From CAZMVY01 sp964617875 (GTDB lineage Bacteria > Planctomycetota > Phycisphaerae > UBA1845 > PWPN01): a stretch of DNA of 64,000 nucleotides. Below, piece by piece: positions 59,338-64,000 of this stretch. Each line of letters begins with the position of its first letter. The first letter of the stretch is position 1. The DNA lies in contig CAZUAI010000002.1 of NCBI GenBank assembly GCA_964617875.1, forward strand, positions 79,235 to 143,234, read 5' to 3'. The translations under genes were made by a program, and so were the position numbers. The notes beneath the pieces are model-generated. The model did no database searches and was not told the DNA's origin. It worked only from the letters and a program-made list of their open reading frames with translations.

Positions 59338-60671
59338 CCCGGGAGTCGAAAGTGTGCCGTTGCCACGAGGCGGTCCGCGACGAGGCGCCGCCCGCGCTCG
59401 ACGCCGCGCCGCTCCCGTGGGAGAAGGCCGCTCGCCCGCTTCGCGTCCTCGAGGTGGTCAACGACTTCCCGCCGACCGTCGGCGGGAGCGAGACGCACAA
59501 CACGAGCGAGGTGGACTTTCTGTGTCGTCGGGGGCATTCGGTCTGCGTGCTGGCCGCTCGCGATCGAAGAGCGCTGCTCGCTCAACCTCACGACGACGAC
59601 ACGCGGAGGCTGCTCGATCGCGACCGCTGGGCCTGGTCGGAGGCGCACCGGGTGCCCGTGTATGAAGCGAACGACGCCGGCCGGCGCAGCCTGCTGAAAC
59701 TCGCGTGGCAGTATCATCGGCTCTCACGAACGCACGGTCCGTTCGATGTCGTCATCGTACACCGGGCGCACCTGCTGCCCGCGTTCGCACGGGCGCGGCG
59801 GCTGGTGCTGACGCTGCACTACCTGGAGGTGGCGTGCCCGCAGACGGTGGTCGCGCCGCTGTGCCGCCTCGGCTCGAACGGCCATTGCGACTGCTACCGG
59901 GAACGGTCGCTCTGGCGGAACCTGAAATGGGCCGCGCGGCGGCGGTTGAGCATCCGGCTGATGGATGCCGTTGTGACGAAGTATTCGCACATCGCCGAGA
60001 AGCTGCGCTGGGCGGGCGTTCCGGCGTCGAAGGTCCACTGCGTGCCCAACTGGATCGACGCGTCGCGCTATGGCGGGCGCCGCCGGACCTGGCCCACGAT
60101 GCCGGCCGGGCTGCCCGACCGGGCAGCGCCCGGGACGTTCTGTTTCGTCTCCCTCGGCCGGCTCATCCCGGAGCACGGCGGTCGCCTTGCGTTCGAGGCG
60201 TTTTCGCGGATCGCACCCCGGCATCCGGCCGCACGGCTGATGGTCGTGGGCGATGGCCCGGACATGGCGTGGTTCCGTCAGCGCGTGGCCGAGGCGGGCC
60301 TGACGGACCGTGTGGTCCTGACCGGCCGCGTGGAACATGCGGATGTGCCCGCCGTGCTGTCGTGGGCCGATTGCGGCGTGGCGGCATCGAACGTGGACAA
60401 CTACAGCTGGCGGCTGCTCGAGATGATGGCCGCGGGCCTGCCGATCCTGGCGACGGATCGCGGGCCGATGCACGAGGTGCTCGACGACGGCCGTGCCGGG
60501 TGGGTCTGCGACGTAAGGCCCGAAGCGCTGGCCGACGTCATGGAAAAGATGGTGTGGAACGCGGCGGACGCGCCGCGGCTCGGCGCCAGCGCCCGCGCGA
60601 AGATCGTCGCGGAGTACTCGCCGAACAACCTGCTGCAATACGAGTCCATCCTGGCAGGAGGGGCTGCGTGA
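59322..60671 (+). CDS. Glycosyltransferase, GT4 family
   Basis: A 449-residue enzyme with a 40-residue polar leader, then VLEVVNDFPPTVGGSETHN, ARRLVLTLHYLEVACPQ, VHCVPNWIDASRY, and donor motifs RLMVVGDGPDM and RLLEMMAAGLPILATDRGP. A Cys-rich stretch (CRLGSNGHCDCYRE) after the first Rossmann half is found in some GT4 enzymes. Overlaps genes on both sides (16 and 4 bases). Confidence 0.9.
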   Translation: MPELLTRESKVCRCHEAVRDEAPPALDAAPLPWEKAARPLRVLEVVNDFPPTVGGSETHNTSEVDFLCRRGHSVCVLAARDRRALLAQPHDDDTRRLLDRDRWAWSEAHRVPVYEANDAGRRSLLKLAWQYHRLSRTHGPFDVVIVHRAHLLPAFARARRLVLTLHYLEVACPQTVVAPLCRLGSNGHCDCYRERSLWRNLKWAARRRLSIRLMDAVVTKYSHIAEKLRWAGVPASKVHCVPNWIDASRYGGRRRTWPTMPAGLPDRAAPGTFCFVSLGRLIPEHGGRLAFEAFSRIAPRHPAARLMVVGDGPDMAWFRQRVAEAGLTDRVVLTGRVEHADVPAVLSWADCGVAASNVDNYSWRLLEMMAAGLPILATDRGPMHEVLDDGRAGWVCDVRPEALADVMEKMVWNAADAPRLGASARAKIVAEYSPNNLLQYESILAGGAA

Positions 60672-62851
60672 CACCGGAATCGGACACACGGCCGCGAGTC
60701 CTTCTGATCGTTGACGCGTTTCCCGACACGGACAACCCGGCCGACGGCGTGTTCCTGTACGACCAGGCGAAGGCGCTCGCCCGCGTGGCGGACGTGGGCG
60801 TGGCCATCGGACGAACCTGCTCGCCCCGGCAGTGGCTTGCGCGGCGCGGCCGCCGGCGGCCGGATCGACTCCTGGAGTCGGACGGCTTCACGGTGCTCCG
60901 AACGGAATCGTTCGTCGCTACAACGCGCTCGGAGCGGCTTTTGGTTGATGCGCGATGTCGGGCCGTCGAACGGGCGATGCGGCTGTTCGAGCGGCGCTTC
61001 GGCCGGCCCGACGTGATTCACGCGCACTGCGCGGCGTTTGCCGGCGAGACTGCACTGCGCGTCGGGCGCGCGAACAGCATCCCGGTCCTCATCACCGAGC
61101 ACTACAGTTTTCTGCCGGAGCTGATGGAGAACTACGGCCGGCGCCTGCTCGCGGTGTATGACGAGGCCGATGCCGTGTTCGCCGTATCGCAAAGCCTCGC
61201 GCAACGGATGAAAGAACTCGGCGTGCGCCGCGAGGTGCGGTGTGTGCCCAATGCGGTGGACACGGAAACCTTTTCGTTCATGCCGGCCGCCCCACCGACC
61301 GATGGAAGGTGGAAGCTCGTATGCGTCGCCCGCGATCACGAAGTGAAAGACCTGCCGGTGCTGATCCGGGCGCTCGCGCTTCTGCCCGCCGAGCTTCGGA
61401 TCGAAGTCGATATTGTCGGATCCGGTGAGTATCGCCGAGCCCGGGCCATGTCCGGAGGGTCCGGGCTCGGCGCCCGGGTCCGCTTCGTCGGGCCGCTGAC
61501 CCGCGCGGAGCTGGCCGGGCGGATGCAGTCCTGCCACGTCGTCGCGTCCTCCAGCCGGGTTGAGACCTTCGGCATGACGCTGGCCGAGGCGCTGTGCGTC
61601 GGACGCCCGGTCGTCTCCACGGATTCCGGCGGCCCGCGCGACATCGTACGCCACGAGGACGGCCGGCTCGTTCCCGTCGGCGACAGCAAAGCGCTCGCCG
61701 ACGCCATCCTGGACGTCCTCCGGAACTACGACAGGTACGACCAGGCGTCGATCGCGGCGTCGGCCTTGCAGCGTTTCGGTGCGCCGGCGTTTGCCGGGCG
61801 GATGCTGACCGAGTACCGCGACGCGATCGAGCGGGCGGAACGGCATCGCCGGAGATCGCGGTCGTCGTCGCTCCCGGTGGCCGATGCGGCCGTCGATCCA
61901 TGTGTGCTTCGCGGCATGCGAACGACCGTCGTCATCCCGACACGCAACCGGCCCGAGCCGCTCGCGCGGTGCCTGGAGAGCCTGGCGCGGCAGACGATTG
62001 TTCCCACCGAGATTATCGTGGCCGACGCCTCCACCGGCGATGCCGCAAGCCGCATCCTGGCGGGCGTTGCGTTTCCCGCCGGCTGCACGCGGGTCTGTCT
62101 GCCGTGCCAACGGGCGGGCGCATCCGCGCAGCGGAACGAGGCGATCGACCATGCCCAGGGCGAGGTCCTCTTCTTCCTCGACGACGATGTCGTGTGCGAG
62201 CCTTCGTTTGTCGAGGAGATCCTGCGTGTGTTCGCTGCGGACGCCGCCGGCGAGATCGGCGGGGTGAGCGGGACGATTGTCAACCAGACATTCGTACGGC
62301 CGTCGCGGCTGAACCGCGCGTTCATGCGGCTCATGGCGGGGCGCGGGGCGGACGACTACGGCGGCCGGCTGATCGGCCCGGCGTGGAACCTGCTGCCGCC
62401 GGATGCCCGCGACGGGCTGCGGGCGGTGGACTGGCTGCCGAGCTGCTGCGCGGCGTACCGGGCCGACGCGCTCCGCGGCGTGCGGTTCCACGAGGGCTTC
62501 GGCGAGTATTCGTTTGCCGAGGATGTGCACCTTTCCGCCCGCGTCGGTCGCGCGCGGCGACTCGTGAACACGGGCCGCGCCCGGGTGTTCCACCGCGACA
62601 TGGGCACGTCCTCGCACGCACAGCCGCGGCTGCTCGGGCGCGCGCAGGTCGTCAATCGCTGGGTCATCATGCGTGATGTGCTGGGCCGGACCGGCCTGCG
62701 CGACCGGGCGAAGCTCGCGATGCTCCAGGTGTACTTCGGTCTGGCCGAACTGCGGACGTGCGTGATGCGCGGCGGCTGGCGGCGGGCGCTGGCGACGTGG
62801 CGGGGCCGGCTCGACGGGCTGGCCTCGCTGCTGCGCGTGTCTCCGCGGTGA
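60668..62851 (+). CDS. Two-domain glycosyltransferase, GT4-GT2 fusion
   Basis: A 727-residue protein from GTG 60668, coupled to the previous stop. Residues 1-395 are a GT4 enzyme (VLLIVDAFPDTDNPADGVFLYDQAKAL split strands; VRCVPNAVDTETF; ETFGMTLAEALCVGRPVVST). An Arg/Ser-rich linker (about 395-415) leads to a GT2 domain (MRTTVVIPTRNRPEPLARCL; FFLDDDVVCEP metal site; SFAEDVHLSARVG). Two sugar additions from one chain are likely sequential. The reading frame is continuous with no sign of sequencing error. Confidence 0.9.
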   Translation: MTPESDTRPRVLLIVDAFPDTDNPADGVFLYDQAKALARVADVGVAIGRTCSPRQWLARRGRRRPDRLLESDGFTVLRTESFVATTRSERLLVDARCRAVERAMRLFERRFGRPDVIHAHCAAFAGETALRVGRANSIPVLITEHYSFLPELMENYGRRLLAVYDEADAVFAVSQSLAQRMKELGVRREVRCVPNAVDTETFSFMPAAPPTDGRWKLVCVARDHEVKDLPVLIRALALLPAELRIEVDIVGSGEYRRARAMSGGSGLGARVRFVGPLTRAELAGRMQSCHVVASSSRVETFGMTLAEALCVGRPVVSTDSGGPRDIVRHEDGRLVPVGDSKALADAILDVLRNYDRYDQASIAASALQRFGAPAFAGRMLTEYRDAIERAERHRRRSRSSSLPVADAAVDPCVLRGMRTTVVIPTRNRPEPLARCLESLARQTIVPTEIIVADASTGDAASRILAGVAFPAGCTRVCLPCQRAGASAQRNEAIDHAQGEVLFFLDDDVVCEPSFVEEILRVFAADAAGEIGGVSGTIVNQTFVRPSRLNRAFMRLMAGRGADDYGGRLIGPAWNLLPPDARDGLRAVDWLPSCCAAYRADALRGVRFHEGFGEYSFAEDVHLSARVGRARRLVNTGRARVFHRDMGTSSHAQPRLLGRAQVVNRWVIMRDVLGRTGLRDRAKLAMLQVYFGLAELRTCVMRGGWRRALATWRGRLDGLASLLRVSPR

Positions 62852-62885
62852 TCGTCAGGGGCGACGGGATCAGGAGCCTGCGAAG

Positions 62886-63689
62886 ATGAGCGAACAGGCA
62901 TTGCAGGACGCAATGGTTCCCTCTGCTGAGATCCCCCCTCAGGCTGCCAGGCTCCTGATCCCGGTCGCCCTTGCCGGACCGCGGGCGGCGCGGCGCGAAC
63001 GGCTGGTCAACTTCGTGCTGCGGCTGCCCGAGTCGCTCGCCAGCCGCGTCCGCATCGGATTCTACCGGCTGCTGGGCATGCAGATCGGCACGCGGTGCCG
63101 TCTCGGCCGCGTGCGCGTGCCGCGGAACCCCTGGCACATCCGGCTGGCGGACGGCGTGGCGCTGGAACCGGGCGTGACGCTCGTCACCACGACGGACGAG
63201 CGGTCGTCCGCGTCACGACGCCGTGCGAATCCGCGGATCGCCTTCGGCCGGAACTGCTACGTGAATCGCGAGTCGTTCTTCGATGCAGCGACGTCGATCG
63301 AGATCGGCGATCACGTGATGATCGGGCCGTTCTGCTACATCACCGATCATGACCACGGCACGGCCGCGGGCGCCCCGCCCGGCGTGCAGCCGCTGGTGTG
63401 CGGTCCCGTGCGGATCGACGACGGCGCCTGGCTCGGCGCCGGGGTCACCGTGCTCAAGGGCGTGCGGATCGGCGCCGGCGCGGTGGTCGGAGCGGGCGCG
63501 GTTGTGACGCGCGATGTCCCCGCCGGCGCCGTTGTGGCCGGCGTCCCGGCCCGGACAATCGGGCAACGAGACGTTCTTCCGCATGGCGACGAGGAAGACG
63601 TCAGGAGCCTTCGGTTCCAGGGGCTTGTGACGAACGCGAACGGATCGGCTCGGACGGGCGTTACGACGTGTGGAAGCCAAGGCCCCTGA
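62886..63689 (+). CDS. Hexapeptide-repeat acetyltransferase (WcaF/Maa type)
   Basis: A 267-residue protein. After a 90-residue N-terminal region, left-handed beta-helix repeats run from about 95 to 225: ISIEIGDHVMIGPFCYIT-like turns, DHDHG (catalytic His region), VRIDDGAWLGAGVTVLKGVRIGAG and AVVTRDVPAGAVVAGVPA. It probably acetylates a sugar of the repeat unit. Last gene of the locus; 35 bases follow the fusion glycosyltransferase before its ATG. Confidence 0.87.
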   Translation: MSEQALQDAMVPSAEIPPQAARLLIPVALAGPRAARRERLVNFVLRLPESLASRVRIGFYRLLGMQIGTRCRLGRVRVPRNPWHIRLADGVALEPGVTLVTTTDERSSASRRRANPRIAFGRNCYVNRESFFDAATSIEIGDHVMIGPFCYITDHDHGTAAGAPPGVQPLVCGPVRIDDGAWLGAGVTVLKGVRIGAGAVVGAGAVVTRDVPAGAVVAGVPARTIGQRDVLPHGDEEDVRSLRFQGLVTNANGSARTGVTTCGSQGP

Positions 63690-63846
63690 CACGAATGGCA
63701 CTGCCGTGAAGAACCCGCCGTGCGGGACAGAGACCGAGCGTGTCCAGGGCTCCGGCGGACGGATCGGGGCACTGTTTTGTGGCCGGGTTTGCGTCCCGGC
63801 GTCGATTGGTTGATGTCTCAGCCCTTTCCTGGCCGATGATTCCCAT
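63690..63846. other. Structured intergenic region after the polysaccharide locus
   Basis: Two perfect hairpins: CCCGC (63714-63718) with GCGGG (63722-63726), and GCCGGG (63782-63787) with CCCGGC (63795-63800). GGACA (63725-63729) can alternatively pair with TGTCC (63741-63745), competing with the first. No gene is seen. Confidence 0.4.
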
Positions 63847-63890
63847 AGCCCTTCCCGGCTTGGCGCTCCACCAAAGCCAGGGAGGGCTTT
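63847..63890 (+). terminator. Long stem-loop, candidate end of the polysaccharide operon
   Basis: The arm at 63847-63863 pairs with 63871-63888 for 16 of 17 positions, with one bulged A and one C-A mismatch, around a 7-base loop. A short TTT follows. It may terminate the operon or lie in the leader of a gene beyond the window; a 32-codon frame from ATG 63894 is too short to call. Confidence 0.45.
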
Positions 63891-64000
63891 GTCATGAATA
63901 CCCTGGAGACGGTCGAAAGTACACAATCCCGTACGCCCCGGAATCCCTTTACCCCAGCGTTGCATATTTCGACAGGCTTACGCGGCGGATCGTAGGGTTC

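Noticed and set aside
63213..63965. 250-codon minus-strand frame at the window end
   Set aside because: Mostly antisense to the acetyltransferase hexapeptide repeats and runs through the stem-loop cluster.

Overview
The window is GC-rich bacterial chromosome, dense with genes on both strands. Gene content points to a planctomycete, probably near the Phycisphaerae: a very long leucyl-tRNA synthetase, a DUF2961/GH172 protein, an McsA/McsB pair outside a Firmicute context, a bacterial NrpR regulator, and a sigma/anti-sigma/STN surface-signalling cluster. This assignment is inference; no rRNA or tRNA is present to confirm it. Promoters are unusually readable: about ten match TTGnnn-N17-TAnnnT, nearly always with a 17-bp spacer, and some place transcription start on or within a few bases of the start codon.

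Region 1 (1-17.5 kb) is mostly housekeeping. It holds the start of a secreted protein leaving the window, ispF, cysS, leuS, a CYTH protein, a TIM-barrel sugar isomerase, an ABC exporter with a PDZ-like domain in its first outer loop, a 1030-residue secreted protein, mcsA-mcsB, a coiled-coil protein, a short GspE/PilB-type ATPase and bioD. Region 2 (17.6-27 kb) is nitrogen, redox and sulfur metabolism: nfnA-nfnB (electron-bifurcating ferredoxin:NADP oxidoreductase), gdhA divergent from an NrpR-type repressor, then cysK, a cystathionine synthase/lyase and a membrane-anchored MsrB-MsrA fusion. Region 3 (26.6-35.9 kb) has small proteins, a methyltransferase, pckG with a GH172 gene, a sigma factor/anti-sigma/STN operon and a family 2 glycosyltransferase.

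Region 4 (35.9-63.9 kb) is a large exopolysaccharide locus. On the minus strand lie a WecA-type initiating transferase, a NusG/RfaH-like specialised antiterminator and an ExeA-like ATPase. On the plus strand lie a Wzc-like protein, a Wza-like lipoprotein, a Wzm/Wzt ABC exporter with a sugar-binding tail, at least six glycosyltransferases (one a GT4-GT2 fusion), WecB, an LpxD-like acyltransferase, an NAD-dependent epimerase and a closing acetyltransferase. In the middle sits an unusual cassette: a lysine-aminomutase-like radical SAM enzyme, a PaaK/CapK-like adenylating ligase and a PIG-L deacetylase. It could make and attach a beta-amino acid to a de-N-acetylated sugar, and is the best candidate here for an undescribed system.

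No CRISPR array, insertion sequence, phage gene, tRNA or rRNA was seen.
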